A stretch of 64,000 nucleotides of DNA from Thermoanaerobaculia bacterium (GTDB lineage Bacteria > Acidobacteriota > Thermoanaerobaculia > Multivoradales > JAHEKO01): positions 1 through 64,000 of the forward strand of contig CALZIK010000193.1 of NCBI GenBank assembly GCA_945787635.1, given 5' to 3'. The position numbers and the translations under genes are program-made. The notes beneath the pieces were generated by a model that was given only the letters and a program-made list of their open reading frames with translations, ran no database searches and was not told the origin of the DNA. Each line of letters begins with the position of its first letter. Positions within the stretch are counted from its first letter, which is position 1. This document shows, piece by piece, positions 33,575-42,916 of this stretch.

Positions 33575-36500
33575 CTAATCGCTGTCAGAATCCAAATCCG
33601 AGTCGGAATCGTCGTCGCCGGGAAAGTCACCGCTTTCGACGATCTCGACCCACTCCCGCATGACGCCGAGGCTGCAGCCGTGCTTGGTGTGGCCGTTGCC
33701 CAGATCCAGCGCGTCGATGATCTGCTCGCACGAGCAGCCACCGGTATCGGCGATGGTGAAAACGGTCTGGCTCGAATCCGAGTCAGAGTCCGAATCTGAG
33801 TCTGAATCCGAGTCATCGTCGATCGTGTCGAACACGAAGTCGTCATCCACCAGTGCGTAACGGTTCTTCTTGAGGCCCTTGGTCGGCACTCCCTCTGGAA
33901 TCACCGTACCCGAACACACGTCGATGTCATCGGTCACTCCATCCTGGTCGCTGTCCTTCACCAGGAACAGTACGAAGCCGTCGTGGTCGGAAGAGCGCAC
34001 GGCCGTGGTGCCGTCATCGAATAGAGCGTCCGGGGAATCGGCGTTCCCGCGCCCAAACTCGAAACCGCGAACGAACGGGTCCGTGGCTACCGAGGTCAAG
34101 GCATGATCGAGGGTCTGCGAGTTGCCCTCGAAGTTGAACGAATACCGCTCTTCGGCGGGAATGCCCAGGACCTGGTTGGTCAGGTCGGGATCGACCAGAT
34201 CGTTGCAAGGCTCGGAGTCGCAAACCAGATTGTCAGCCGGGTCGAAGACGCCGCGGATGTGCCCGACGGCGTCGACGTAGCTGTCGCTGAACTCGAAGGC
34301 GTTGAAGTCGCCGACGATCACCAGGGGCGCATCAGAATCCGTCTGGAGCTCGCTCGCCTTGGCGGCGATCGACTCGGCCTGAAGTAGCCGCTTCAGGCGA
34401 ACCCGCTCGCCGTCGTCCGGATCGTCGATGTTGCCAAGCGACCGGTTGTGAACGACCATGACGCGTACCGGCGAAGCGCCGCCGCTGGCCGTGCAGCTGC
34501 CTTCGAGCAGGAGCGGTGGGCGATCGTGAAGCACATTGAGGTCTCCAGTCACGGGGTTGACGAACGTGGCCATGGGCTCGACCTGGGCAACGGAATCGAC
34601 CTGGATGGTGTCGCGCACCAGAAAACCGACGTCGATCGTGCCTTGATCGTTGCCTTCGATGAGGTACGGGACGTAGATGACCGTCGAATCGACGGCCGCA
34701 ATGTCCGCGGCGAGAGCAGCCAGCACGCTCTCCTTCTCGACTTCCTGCACCGCCAGGATGTCCGGGGCGTCCAGAACGTCGAGAATGTACAGCACCAACT
34801 TCGCACGTCGGCTCAGGTACTGCGCCGTCGAAACCACCGTGTCGTTTCGCGTCTGACCCAGGAAGTTGGTGTCCGAAGGATCGTTCACGTCATCGAACAG
34901 CCGGAACATATTGAGCGAGCCGACCGTGAACTCACCGAAGTCGCGAAGACGCACTCCGATCGGCAGCACCGGTTCCGGGCCAAGCACCAGGCTTGTCGGC
35001 AGGATCTGATAGTCGCCGAACGTGAAAAAGAGCGGCCCTTCGGCCGAGATCGTCTGTTCGACGAAGATATCGGCGTCGGGCAGACCCAGCCCGTCCGGGT
35101 CGATCTCGAAAACTTCGGGATTGCCGTCCCACACCGGAAACGGCGCCACGCCCGGAAACTCGATCCCGGGCTCGCGGAAGGTGCGCTCGGTGCCGGCCAC
35201 GACGGCGGTCTCGCCGAACCGGTTGGTCGGTCCCGTCGCGATGCCGTCGAAGCTCACCAGCATCCCCTCGAACCGTTCCAGATCGGGAATCGGACTCGGC
35301 GCCGGGGACGGGGTCGTGGCGTCGAAGACCACGACCGCGGGCAAGGTGTTGCCGGCGCTGCCGATCGACAGCACGCGCAGGTCGCCCAGCTCGGTCATGC
35401 CGAAGAACTCCTGCACCTGGGCCACCACGTCGACCTGATCGCCTAGCGCGACCGCCGGCGCGCCGCCGGTGAAGACGAAGATTCCGTCTGAAGTCAGGCC
35501 GTCACCATCGGAGCGGACCTCGGGTGTCTGCATGAAGAAACCGTTGGTATCGAGCGCGGTGACCGTGTTGTCGCTGGTCGCCACGTAGAGATCCTCCAGA
35601 GGCGAGGCGAGCCCTGCCCCCTGGATCTCGAAGATCTCGGCGTCGACGACGTTGCTGGCTCCAGGTGTAGGAGCCTGCTGCACGTAGCTCGTGGTCACGA
35701 GCTGGGTGCCGCCATTGGGAACGCGGGCGTTCGCGTGGAAGTCCTTGTCGTCATTGCCGTCTTCGTTCTGCTGTGGCTGACCTGGCGTCAAGACGTCGAT
35801 CAAACCACTGTCGTCGCCGTCGTTGGTGTCATAGACCAGGGCATCCACGAGACCGCTGCCGCTGACCGGCGTGTCATTGGGGTAGTCCGCTGCGTCACCG
35901 ACATGGACGGCGACGGCGTCGGCGCCGTTCTGGAGGCCATTGCCGGGGAAGACAATCGACGGCGTCGGTACCACGGCGGCATTGCCGAGGAGAAAGTAGC
36001 CGTCCGCATCGGTCGAAAAGCCATCCAGGTCGAACGCCTCATAGGAGGCGTCATCGCTGCCGTTGTAGAAAACCACGACCAGTCCGTCGAGGGGCGTGCT
36101 ACCGACGCCACCGTCGTAGAGCTCGACGAACTCGAGGGCATCCGAACCCGCGGTGTCGGCATCCACCTCGTTGATGACAATCGGTGAGTCGATCGCGGTC
36201 GAGAAGCTGAAGACGACGTCGCCTGCCATGTTGTCGGGCGGGTCGTCGGCATCGGCATCGCTCACCTCGGCGGCAAAGATAGTCACCGTGCACTCCTCGC
36301 CGTTGACGAAATCGGTGTCGGGATCCAGCGTGTAGGCCTGGGGACCTCCGGCGGTCGCCGCCGTGTGCGCGCCACTGATGGTGCAACTGACATCGAACCA
36401 GGCGGCGCCCAGGGTCACGTCCTCACTGAAGATGACCTCGATGTCGGTGTCGAGGGCGATGCCTCCGCTGTTGTCGGCCGGGTTCGTGCTGACCACGGTC

Positions 36501-37093
36501 GGCGCGGCCTCGGAAGAAGCGCAACTGGTGAAGGTCTGCCCCGTATTGATGGTGTCGAACGTGTTCGGGCTGCTGCCCTGCCAGGTGAAGTCGGCGGCAG
36601 TGGAACCGATCCCGGAGAGCTGCAGGGAGTCCCCGACCGCGGAGCCCGAAGCCTCGGAAACCCCGATATCGGTACTTCCCATGCCGTCGGCAGGACCGCC
36701 GACCGCTACGAAGTTACCCTCGTAGCTCAAGAACTGAATCACCGAGCTACCTGGATCGATCAGGGCGATTCCGTCGGGAGAGCCGTTCTGGATTCCCGCC
36801 TGGAAGAAGGCGAGAGTTCCGCAGCCCGACTGTTGATTGGGCAGCGTGCCGGCGAGATTGATCGTATTGTAGACCGCTCCGCCGTTGCCGTTATAGAGCA
36901 CCAGGCTCCAACCGGCCAGGTTGGTTCCGCCGGGGCCGGCGATCTCGATGGCTTCACCGGTGTCGCCGCCGGTGTTGTCGTAGTGGATCTCATTGATGAA
37001 CACCGCTTGCGCCGAGACCGTCGTAGCGGCAAACAAAAGACAAAGCACGACAGCGACAGCCAAAAAACCCTCTCTTCGATAAGTCCTCAACAC
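33575..37093 (-). CDS. Large secreted nuclease-like protein: lamin-tail, Ig-like and endonuclease/exonuclease/phosphatase domains
   Basis: A 1172-residue exported protein. A signal peptide (1-28, ending VSAQA) is followed by a lamin-tail-like domain (about 30-190: VFINEIHYDNTGGDTGEAIE), an SbsA-type Ig-like domain (about 195-300: PTVVSTNPADNSGGIALDTD), a second lamin-tail-like domain (about 305-480) and an EEP nuclease domain (about 740-1065) with DILAVQEVE, GDFNAFEFSDS and SSDHDGF, the metal and catalytic residues. The tail has a calcium-site-like DSDQDGVTDD, an Asp-Ser run, a Cys block (GGCSCEQIIDALDLGNGH and HGCSLGVMREWV) and a second acidic Asp-Ser end. It resembles ExeM-like extracellular nucleases. 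Start is GTG at 37093 or TTG at 37090 after AGGAGG; the TTG has the better spacing. Confidence 0.85.
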   Translation of the reverse strand: MLRTYRREGFLAVAVVLCLLFAATTVSAQAVFINEIHYDNTGGDTGEAIEIAGPGGTNLAGWSLVLYNGNGGAVYNTINLAGTLPNQQSGCGTLAFFQAGIQNGSPDGIALIDPGSSVIQFLSYEGNFVAVGGPADGMGSTDIGVSEASGSAVGDSLQLSGIGSTAADFTWQGSSPNTFDTINTGQTFTSCASSEAAPTVVSTNPADNSGGIALDTDIEVIFSEDVTLGAAWFDVSCTISGAHTAATAGGPQAYTLDPDTDFVNGEECTVTIFAAEVSDADADDPPDNMAGDVVFSFSTAIDSPIVINEVDADTAGSDALEFVELYDGGVGSTPLDGLVVVFYNGSDDASYEAFDLDGFSTDADGYFLLGNAAVVPTPSIVFPGNGLQNGADAVAVHVGDAADYPNDTPVSGSGLVDALVYDTNDGDDSGLIDVLTPGQPQQNEDGNDDKDFHANARVPNGGTQLVTTSYVQQAPTPGASNVVDAEIFEIQGAGLASPLEDLYVATSDNTVTALDTNGFFMQTPEVRSDGDGLTSDGIFVFTGGAPAVALGDQVDVVAQVQEFFGMTELGDLRVLSIGSAGNTLPAVVVFDATTPSPAPSPIPDLERFEGMLVSFDGIATGPTNRFGETAVVAGTERTFREPGIEFPGVAPFPVWDGNPEVFEIDPDGLGLPDADIFVEQTISAEGPLFFTFGDYQILPTSLVLGPEPVLPIGVRLRDFGEFTVGSLNMFRLFDDVNDPSDTNFLGQTRNDTVVSTAQYLSRRAKLVLYILDVLDAPDILAVQEVEKESVLAALAADIAAVDSTVIYVPYLIEGNDQGTIDVGFLVRDTIQVDSVAQVEPMATFVNPVTGDLNVLHDRPPLLLEGSCTASGGASPVRVMVVHNRSLGNIDDPDDGERVRLKRLLQAESIAAKASELQTDSDAPLVIVGDFNAFEFSDSYVDAVGHIRGVFDPADNLVCDSEPCNDLVDPDLTNQVLGIPAEERYSFNFEGNSQTLDHALTSVATDPFVRGFEFGRGNADSPDALFDDGTTAVRSSDHDGFVLFLVKDSDQDGVTDDIDVCSGTVIPEGVPTKGLKKNRYALVDDDFVFDTIDDDSDSDSDSDSDSDSSQTVFTIADTGGCSCEQIIDALDLGNGHTKHGCSLGVMREWVEIVESGDFPGDDDSDSDLDSDSD

Positions 37094-37168
37094 GCATCCT
37101 CCTTATAACAACAAACCCCGGGTTGTAGCCGGACCTCGCGGCCGCGCATGGCGCCAGCGAGCAGTGTG

Positions 37169-37186
37169 CGTTACAAACCCGTAACG
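37169..37186. promoter_or_regulatory. Inverted repeat upstream of the secreted nuclease gene
   Basis: CGTTAC and GTAACG flank a 6-base spacer 76 bases upstream of the nuclease start. The symmetry suits a dimeric regulator. The rest of this 189-base gap (37094-37282) shows only the nuclease ribosome site. Confidence 0.4.
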
Positions 37187-37282
37187 ATGGCTCTTGGGCC
37201 TAGCAAGACAACACTCTAACGCCGTCGGATCGGGGTGGGCAAATAGCCGCCCATCTATGGGCTCGCGGGCGGCCTCACGCCT

Positions 37283-38047
37283 CTAGCTACCGGTCTTTTT
37301 CGCAGCCAGCCGCTCGACCATTTCATGCAACGCCGCCTGGGTTTCCGCACTGAACCATCGATCGACAAGCGCCTCGAGATCGTTTTCGGGGACCTCCTGG
37401 AAGCTATCGATCAGGTCTCGCCGCGCGTAGGCCCGGGTCGTCAACATGGCGTCGCTGGGCAGGCTCAAGATCGATCGGCACCATTCGAGCGCCCGCGGCA
37501 CGACCCTCTCGACCGGCACCAGCTCGTCGACAAGGTCGATGGCGCGCGCCTCCCCCGCATCGATCATCAGGCCACTCATCCCGATCCTTATCGCATGCCG
37601 GCGCCCCACCAGGCGAGCCACCGCGTTCTGAAAGATCGGCGGCAGGACGATGCCCACCTGGACTTCGTTGAAGCCGATCTTGAACGGGCCCTCGGCCATG
37701 ACCCGGTAGTCGAAGAACATCGACATCACCGCGCCGCCAGCGGGGCTGTGGCCGGTCAAAGCGCCGGCGATGGGAATCGGGCAGACGGCCAGGGTGCCGA
37801 GAAGGCTCAAGAACCTCCGCCAGGCGTCGGTAAGACCGTCCCGGTCGAGGGTCAGGAGGTACGGCACGTCCAGACCGGCCGAGAACATGCCCGGGAGTCC
37901 GGAGACCACCAGCGCCTGAGCGCCCTCGGAGGCGGCCGATTCGACCGCCCCCCGGAGGGCGTCGATCAGATCGGGCGAGAGAGCGTTGGCAGGTGGGCGG
38001 GCGAGTTGAAGCTCCCGGACCGGACCGTGTTCCCGAATCTCCAACAT
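37283..38047 (-). CDS. Enoyl-CoA hydratase/isomerase family protein
   Basis: A 254-residue crotonase-fold protein. The two oxyanion-hole regions are visible as GLPGMFSAGLDVPYLLTLD and ALTGHSPAGGAVMSMFFDYR. Position two of the usual catalytic pair is not a clear Glu, and the sequence FFDYRVMAEGPFKIGFNEVQVGIVLPP follows the enoyl-CoA isomerase (ECI-like) pattern, so isomerase activity is as likely as hydratase. It lies between the nuclease gene and the tRNA-Asn terminator and seems to be transcribed on its own. Confidence 0.85.
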   Translation of the reverse strand: MLEIREHGPVRELQLARPPANALSPDLIDALRGAVESAASEGAQALVVSGLPGMFSAGLDVPYLLTLDRDGLTDAWRRFLSLLGTLAVCPIPIAGALTGHSPAGGAVMSMFFDYRVMAEGPFKIGFNEVQVGIVLPPIFQNAVARLVGRRHAIRIGMSGLMIDAGEARAIDLVDELVPVERVVPRALEWCRSILSLPSDAMLTTRAYARRDLIDSFQEVPENDLEALVDRWFSAETQAALHEMVERLAAKKTGS

Positions 38048-38075
38048 CGACGTGCTCCGTTTCCGTTTGCGCTTG

Positions 38076-38103
38076 AAAAAAAGGCCGCCCTCATCGGGCG
38101 GCC
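38076..38103 (-). terminator. Rho-independent terminator of tRNA-Asn
   Basis: On the minus strand GGCCGCCC and GGGCGGCC form an 8-bp stem around GATGA, followed by seven T residues. It starts 14 bases after the tRNA CCA end. Confidence 0.9.
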
Positions 38104-38116
38104 GCTTGCTGGAAGA

Positions 38117-38191
38117 TGGCTCCTGGGGAGGGACTCGAACCCCCGACCAGTCGGTTAACAGCCGACCGCTCTACCACTGAGCTACCCAGGA
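38117..38191 (-). tRNA. tRNA-Asn (GTT)
   Basis: A complete cloverleaf of 72 bases plus an encoded CCA. Acceptor arms are TCCTGGG and CCCAGGA with discriminator G; the D arm reads GCTCAGTGGTAGAGC; the anticodon stem GTCGG/CCGAC encloses CTGTTAA with anticodon GTT; the T arm contains GTTCGAGTC. It has its own promoter and terminator. Confidence 0.97.
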
Positions 38192-38226
38192 TCGTGGCCA
38201 AGAAAATGGCACGTACGCGGCGTCAA

Positions 38227-38256
38227 ATACTAGGCGCCGCCTGGTCGGATTGTCAA
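38227..38256 (-). promoter_or_regulatory. Sigma-70 promoter of tRNA-Asn
   Basis: On the minus strand a perfect TTGACA (38256-38251) is followed after 18 bases by TAGTAT (38232-38227). Transcription would begin about 28 bases before the tRNA. Confidence 0.75.
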
Positions 38257-38266
38257 ACGAGGGCTG

Positions 38267-39976
38267 CTAGGCCGAGCTATCCAGAAACGGCTTCAACTGC
38301 GCCGACCGGCTCGGATGGCGCAGCTTTCGCAGCGCCTTGGATTCGATCTGTCGAATCCGCTCGCGGGTGACGTTGAACGACTTGCCGACCTCTTCGAGAG
38401 TGTGCTCGGAGCCCTCTCCGACGCCGAAGCGCATCCGCAGAACCAACTCTTCGCGCGGGGTCAGACTCTGCAGCACCGAGGCGGTTTGGTCGGTCAGGTT
38501 GTTCGAGATCACCGAGTCCACCGGCGAAAGAGCCGACTTGTCCTCGATGAAGTCACCCAGATGTGAGTCTTCCTCCTCGCCGATCGGCGTCTCGAGCGAG
38601 ATCGGCTCCTGCGCGATCTTCATGATCTTGCGGACCTTGGAGGCCGGCAGGTCCATGCGCTCGCCGATCTCGGCGGCGGTGGGCTCGCGGCCGAGCTCCT
38701 GAACCAGAGACCGGCTCGTACGCGTCAGCTTGTTGATCGTCTCGATCATGTGGACCGGAATTCGAATGGTCCGCGCCTGGTCGGCAATCGCGCGCGTGAT
38801 CGCCTGCCGGATCCACCAGGTGGCATAGGTCGAGAACTTGTAGCCGCGCCGGTATTCGAACTTCTCGACCGCCTTCATGAGCCCGATGTTGCCTTCCTGG
38901 ATCAGATCCAGGAACTGCAGTCCCCGGTTGGTGTATTTCTTGGCGATCGAGACGACCAGGCGCAAGTTCGCGACGATGAGCTCGTCTTTGGCGCGCTCGC
39001 AGGTCGCCTCGCCCAGCCGGATCTTCTTGATGGTCGCCGCCACCTGGGCGTGTGTCGTGCCGTAGTGCTCTTCGAGCTCCTTGACCTTGCGACGATATTT
39101 TTCGATCCGCCGCCGGTGAAGTGAGCGCAGCTCCTTGTTGGACTCCTTGTCAAGCGCCATCTTGGCCCGCCGGATGTCCTGCTCGAAGCGCGAAAACCGG
39201 TGATCCAGGCTCTTCAAGAACTCGACCAGGCGATTCTGGGTCTGCAGGGAGAAGTCCACCGACCGGATGCGCTTAGCGATCTTGGCGACCATGCGATCGA
39301 TCTCGCGGTCCATCTCCTGATGGCGATCACCGCCCACCTTGTAGCGCTTTTGGCGCTTGCGAAGAGACTGGACCTTCTTGTCGAGCTTGGCGATCTCGCT
39401 GAACACCTTCATGGTCGCCTTGATGCGCTGGTTGGCGCGAGCATCGAGCACCGCATCCTGATCGGCGATCAGGTTCTGGACCACCTTCGGGTCCGTCTGG
39501 CCCACCTCGTTGAGGCGAAGCAGCTCCTTGAGCACCACCGCGTTCTCCGACAGGGCTTCGTAGATGAGCCATTCACCTTTTTCGATCCGCTGAGCGATCT
39601 CGACCTCGCCCTCGCGATCCAGAAGCGGGACCGTGCCCATCTCGCGCAAATACATGCGCACCGGGTCGTTGGTCTTCTCTTGCTCGTGAAGCCGGAAAGG
39701 CGTCGCCTCCGCCGCCTCGGCCTTCTCGAAGTCGCCGGCGTGGGTCTCGGTATCGGACCGATTCTGATAGCGCTCCGGGCGATCGAGAACCTCGATGCCC
39801 AGCTCGCGAAACCGCGAGTAGATCTCGTCGAGATCCTCCGCCATGCTGATAATCTCGTCCGGCAAGATCTCGTAGATCTCGTCGTACAGCAGATAGCCCT
39901 TCGAGCGCCCGAGCTCGACCAGTTGCTTGACGGTTGGGTGCTTGTCTTCCGCTGTCTTCAGTTTAGGGGCAGTCAA
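38267..39976 (-). CDS. rpoD: Primary sigma factor RpoD (sigma-70)
   Basis: A 569-residue housekeeping sigma factor with all regions present: region 1.1 ([20 protein letters not shown]), 1.2 ([18 protein letters not shown]), a charged non-conserved segment, 2.1-2.4 ([37 protein letters not shown]), 3 and 4.2 ([19 protein letters not shown]). The start is TTG at 39976 with GGGAG upstream. It lies 43 bases after dnaG on the same strand, as in the classical macromolecular synthesis operon, and directly upstream of the tRNA-Asn promoter. Confidence 0.97.
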   Translation of the reverse strand: MTAPKLKTAEDKHPTVKQLVELGRSKGYLLYDEIYEILPDEIISMAEDLDEIYSRFRELGIEVLDRPERYQNRSDTETHAGDFEKAEAAEATPFRLHEQEKTNDPVRMYLREMGTVPLLDREGEVEIAQRIEKGEWLIYEALSENAVVLKELLRLNEVGQTDPKVVQNLIADQDAVLDARANQRIKATMKVFSEIAKLDKKVQSLRKRQKRYKVGGDRHQEMDREIDRMVAKIAKRIRSVDFSLQTQNRLVEFLKSLDHRFSRFEQDIRRAKMALDKESNKELRSLHRRRIEKYRRKVKELEEHYGTTHAQVAATIKKIRLGEATCERAKDELIVANLRLVVSIAKKYTNRGLQFLDLIQEGNIGLMKAVEKFEYRRGYKFSTYATWWIRQAITRAIADQARTIRIPVHMIETINKLTRTSRSLVQELGREPTAAEIGERMDLPASKVRKIMKIAQEPISLETPIGEEEDSHLGDFIEDKSALSPVDSVISNNLTDQTASVLQSLTPREELVLRMRFGVGEGSEHTLEEVGKSFNVTRERIRQIESKALRKLRHPSRSAQLKPFLDSSA

Positions 39977-40019
39977 ATTTTGTTCTCCCGGGATCCTGCG
40001 GCCGACGACCGCGCAGCCG

Positions 40020-41798
40020 CTAGCGCTCGGGCTGGTCGCTTCGATCGTGCAGACGGCGGCTGAGAGCCGCCTTTTCAGTCATGAGTTCTTCGAGTCGTTG
40101 TCGATCTCCGGCACGCTGCGCCTTTGTGATCTGGGCTGCCAGCTCGCGTGACCGCTGCTGCCGCCAGCGCCGTTCCAACTGGCGCACCGAAGCCTTGAGC
40201 TCCTCGGAGTCGGAGCCGACCGATATTTCTAACAAAAGCCGCGCCATCCGGTCAACTGCCGGACCTTGATCCGGCAACCGAGCCAAGAGCTCCCGCGCCG
40301 CGGGCGGGCTCTTCGACCCGTCCTTATGTAAAGCACGAAAAGCACGGTAAATATTCCTGCACGAGGGGTCTAGAAACGCATCTTCGGGCGGCAGGTCGGC
40401 GCTCGGCGGAACCACCGCGTCTTTGGCCAGAAGAAGCTGCAGGGTTTTTTCTTCCAGGCTCCTCACCAGACCCTCGGAATCCCTTTGTTTCTCTTGCTTT
40501 TTCTCGCCACGGCGGCCGCGAAGACGGTCCAGAAGAAGCTCGGCCGGAATGCCCAGACGGCCGGCCGCTTGGCGGGCATAGCCGTAGCGCAGAACCGAGT
40601 CGGGCACCGCGCCCAGGAGCTCGACCACGAACCTGGCGGCTTGGGACTGCCGTCGGGGCTCGTTCTCGATCCCCTCCGGCGACACTCTCTCGATCTCCAG
40701 TACGACCGCGTCCGGAGCGTCCTCAACCAGGCGGCGGAGCACCTCGTCCCCCTGGTCCAACCGCACGGAATCGGGATCCGCCCCCTCGCCGAGTGAAACG
40801 CGCAGCACGCCCAGCCCGGTACCGAGCAAGAGAGGTATCGAGCGGCGGTAGGCCTGCTCGCCCGCGTTGTCTCCGTCGTAACCGACCACCACCTCATCCG
40901 CGAACCGCGCGAGAAGGCGGGCCTGCTCGACGGTCAAGGCCGTACCCATTGTCGCCACCGCGTTGTCCACACCGGCTGCCACTGAACCGATCACGTCGAA
41001 ATAGCCTTCGACCATGACTGCCCGGCGAGACTCGCGAATCGAGCGCTTGGCGAGATCGAGACCGTAGAGAAGCCGGCCCTTTCTAAAGCTCGCGGTTTCG
41101 CTGGTGTTGACGTATTTGATCTTGTCGTCATCGAGCGCCCGCCCGCCGAAACCCACCAGACGGCCGGCGGTGTTGCGAATGGGGAAGATGAGTCGCTCCC
41201 GAAACCGGTCGTAGCGCTCGCCGGGCTTCTTTCTCGACTCGGCGATCAGCCCGGCGCGCTCGAGCAATCGCTCCGGATGCTTGCTGCCGAGCGCGGTGAG
41301 CAGGTTGCGCCAGCCCGGCGGCGCATAGCCGAGCCCGAAGCGATCGATCAACTCCGGCGCAATCCGGCGGCGCTCGAGGTAGGCCCGCGGAGTGGAGTGG
41401 GCGCCGAGCTGGTTTTGGTAGTACTCGAGAGCCGCCTCGAGCACCGGTTCGATGTCCTGCTCGGGCTTTTTGCCCCTGGCCCCGGCAGGCGCCTTCGGCA
41501 GGGGAATGTTGTATCTGCGCGCCAGCGATTCGATCGCGGTAGGAAAGTCGTCGCCAGAGGTCAGCATGTGGAGCCGGATGGCGTCACCGCCCTGCGAGCA
41601 GCCGAAGCAGTAGAACAGGCCTTGATCGGGATCTACGCTGAAGGAAGGCGTTTTCTCTTTGTGCAGCGGGCAGAGCCCCTTGTACCGACGACCGGCCTTG
41701 TTCAAGCGGGTGTGGTCTGATGCGATGTCGACAATATCGATCGTGTCCCGGACCGACTGCACAAGCTCGTCGGTCAGGTGGATGTGGCCGAATGACAT
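40020..41798 (-). CDS. dnaG: DNA primase DnaG
   Basis: A 592-residue primase. The N-terminal zinc ribbon has C43, H46, C64 and C67 ([22 protein letters not shown]); the RNA polymerase/TOPRIM core has [31 protein letters not shown] and [11 protein letters not shown], which holds the metal-binding acidic residues. The C-terminal helicase-binding region is shorter and Arg/Glu-rich. The ATG at 41798 is 32 bases from a divergent membrane-protein gene, so promoters for both lie in that gap or within the neighbouring coding regions. It precedes rpoD. Confidence 0.96.
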   Translation of the reverse strand: MSFGHIHLTDELVQSVRDTIDIVDIASDHTRLNKAGRRYKGLCPLHKEKTPSFSVDPDQGLFYCFGCSQGGDAIRLHMLTSGDDFPTAIESLARRYNIPLPKAPAGARGKKPEQDIEPVLEAALEYYQNQLGAHSTPRAYLERRRIAPELIDRFGLGYAPPGWRNLLTALGSKHPERLLERAGLIAESRKKPGERYDRFRERLIFPIRNTAGRLVGFGGRALDDDKIKYVNTSETASFRKGRLLYGLDLAKRSIRESRRAVMVEGYFDVIGSVAAGVDNAVATMGTALTVEQARLLARFADEVVVGYDGDNAGEQAYRRSIPLLLGTGLGVLRVSLGEGADPDSVRLDQGDEVLRRLVEDAPDAVVLEIERVSPEGIENEPRRQSQAARFVVELLGAVPDSVLRYGYARQAAGRLGIPAELLLDRLRGRRGEKKQEKQRDSEGLVRSLEEKTLQLLLAKDAVVPPSADLPPEDAFLDPSCRNIYRAFRALHKDGSKSPPAARELLARLPDQGPAVDRMARLLLEISVGSDSEELKASVRQLERRWRQQRSRELAAQITKAQRAGDRQRLEELMTEKAALSRRLHDRSDQPER

Positions 41799-41830
41799 CG
41801 CGATAAACTCGATCCCAGAACCGAAATCCT

Positions 41831-42880
41831 ATGACAACGACCGCCCAGGCCCTAGAGAACCCGCGCGGCTGGCTGCGCGACCCTGGCTTCGACGGCGCCT
41901 TGATCTTCGGCGTCGCCGCACTGGCTCTCGCCTCGGGAGCGATCGTCGTCGCCCAGCCAGATCTCTTTCTCGTGGTGCTGGTGCTGGATCTCTGGTTTCT
42001 GGGATATCACCACGTCGTTTCCACCTTCACCCGGCTGGCTTTCGACACCGACAGCTTCCGCGAGCACCGATTCCTGGTGATCTGGCTGCCGCTGCTGGTT
42101 TTGGCCGGCGCGACCGGATTGGTCCTGGTTCTGGGTGGCTGGATCCTCTCGACGACCTATCTCTACTGGCAGTGGTTCCACTACACCCGGCAGAGCTACG
42201 GCATCGAGCGAGTGTATCGGCGCAAGTCCGGTGACGAAGTCGTCGGCAGCGAAAGGCTGACCCGCTGGGCTCTCTATCTGGTCCCCCTGTGGGGCATCCT
42301 CTACCGCTCGTACCAGGCGCCGGAGACCTTTCTCGGCGTCGAAGTACGGGTCCTCCCGGTACCGTGGGAGCTGGTCGTCGGCTCCGGCGTCGCAGCCGCC
42401 GCCGCGATGGCCTGGTGGCTCTTCGAGCTGGGCGCGCAGCTCCTGCGCGGTGGAAGGCTCCAGGGGCACAGCCTCTATCTACTGTCGCACACCGTGGTCT
42501 TCGCGGTCGGATATGTGGTGATCCGCAACTTGGACCACGGCTGGTTGGTCATCAACGTCTGGCACAACGCCCAGTACATCCTGTTCGTCTGGATGTTCAA
42601 CCAGAACCGGTTTCGCCAGGGCGTCGATCCCGAACATCGCTTCCTGTCGCGGCTGAGTCAACCGTCCAACTGGCCCTACTACTTCTTGACCTGCCTGCTG
42701 ATCTCGACCCTGCTCTACTTCGGCCTCGACCAGGGCCTCGATACCCTGGCGCCGTACTCGACCCTGCCGCTCTTTCTGGTCGCCTACCAGACCATCAACT
42801 TCCATCACTACATTGTCGACGGGTTGATCTGGAAGGTGCGCAAGAAGCCCCTGCGCGAGAATCTCGGACTCGAGTCCTAG
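41831..42880 (+). CDS. Polytopic membrane protein with conserved-looking histidine pairs, function unknown
   Basis: A 349-residue protein with about eight transmembrane segments. Histidines sit next to membrane helices at H60-H61 (FLGYHHVVSTFTRL), H117 (WQWFHYTRQSYG), H236 and H245 (NVWHNAQYILFVWMFN) and H325-H326 (NFHHYIVDGLIWK). This spacing is reminiscent of membrane di-metal enzymes such as hydroxylases, desaturases and Brp/Blh-type carotene oxygenases, but it does not match any of their motifs closely enough for assignment. The protein has no signal peptide and ends in a basic cytoplasmic tail. A GT-C-like membrane protein gene follows after 36 bases, suggesting a joint role in lipid or glycolipid modification (inference). 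Confidence 0.75.
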   Translation: MTTTAQALENPRGWLRDPGFDGALIFGVAALALASGAIVVAQPDLFLVVLVLDLWFLGYHHVVSTFTRLAFDTDSFREHRFLVIWLPLLVLAGATGLVLVLGGWILSTTYLYWQWFHYTRQSYGIERVYRRKSGDEVVGSERLTRWALYLVPLWGILYRSYQAPETFLGVEVRVLPVPWELVVGSGVAAAAAMAWWLFELGAQLLRGGRLQGHSLYLLSHTVVFAVGYVVIRNLDHGWLVINVWHNAQYILFVWMFNQNRFRQGVDPEHRFLSRLSQPSNWPYYFLTCLLISTLLYFGLDQGLDTLAPYSTLPLFLVAYQTINFHHYIVDGLIWKVRKKPLRENLGLES

Positions 42881-42916
42881 GAGCTCGGCTCGTCGGCCAA
42901 CGTTTCACCGGCTCAG

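Noticed and set aside
33774-33822. Repetitive DNA that could be taken for a CRISPR or tandem repeat array
   Set aside because: The repeat is in frame and encodes alternating Asp and Ser in the secreted protein; there are no spacers of constant length and no cas genes.
38076-41830. Possible replication origin near dnaG, rpoD and palindromes
   Set aside because: No dnaA, dnaN or cluster of DnaA boxes was seen; the palindromes are explained as a tRNA terminator and promoter.
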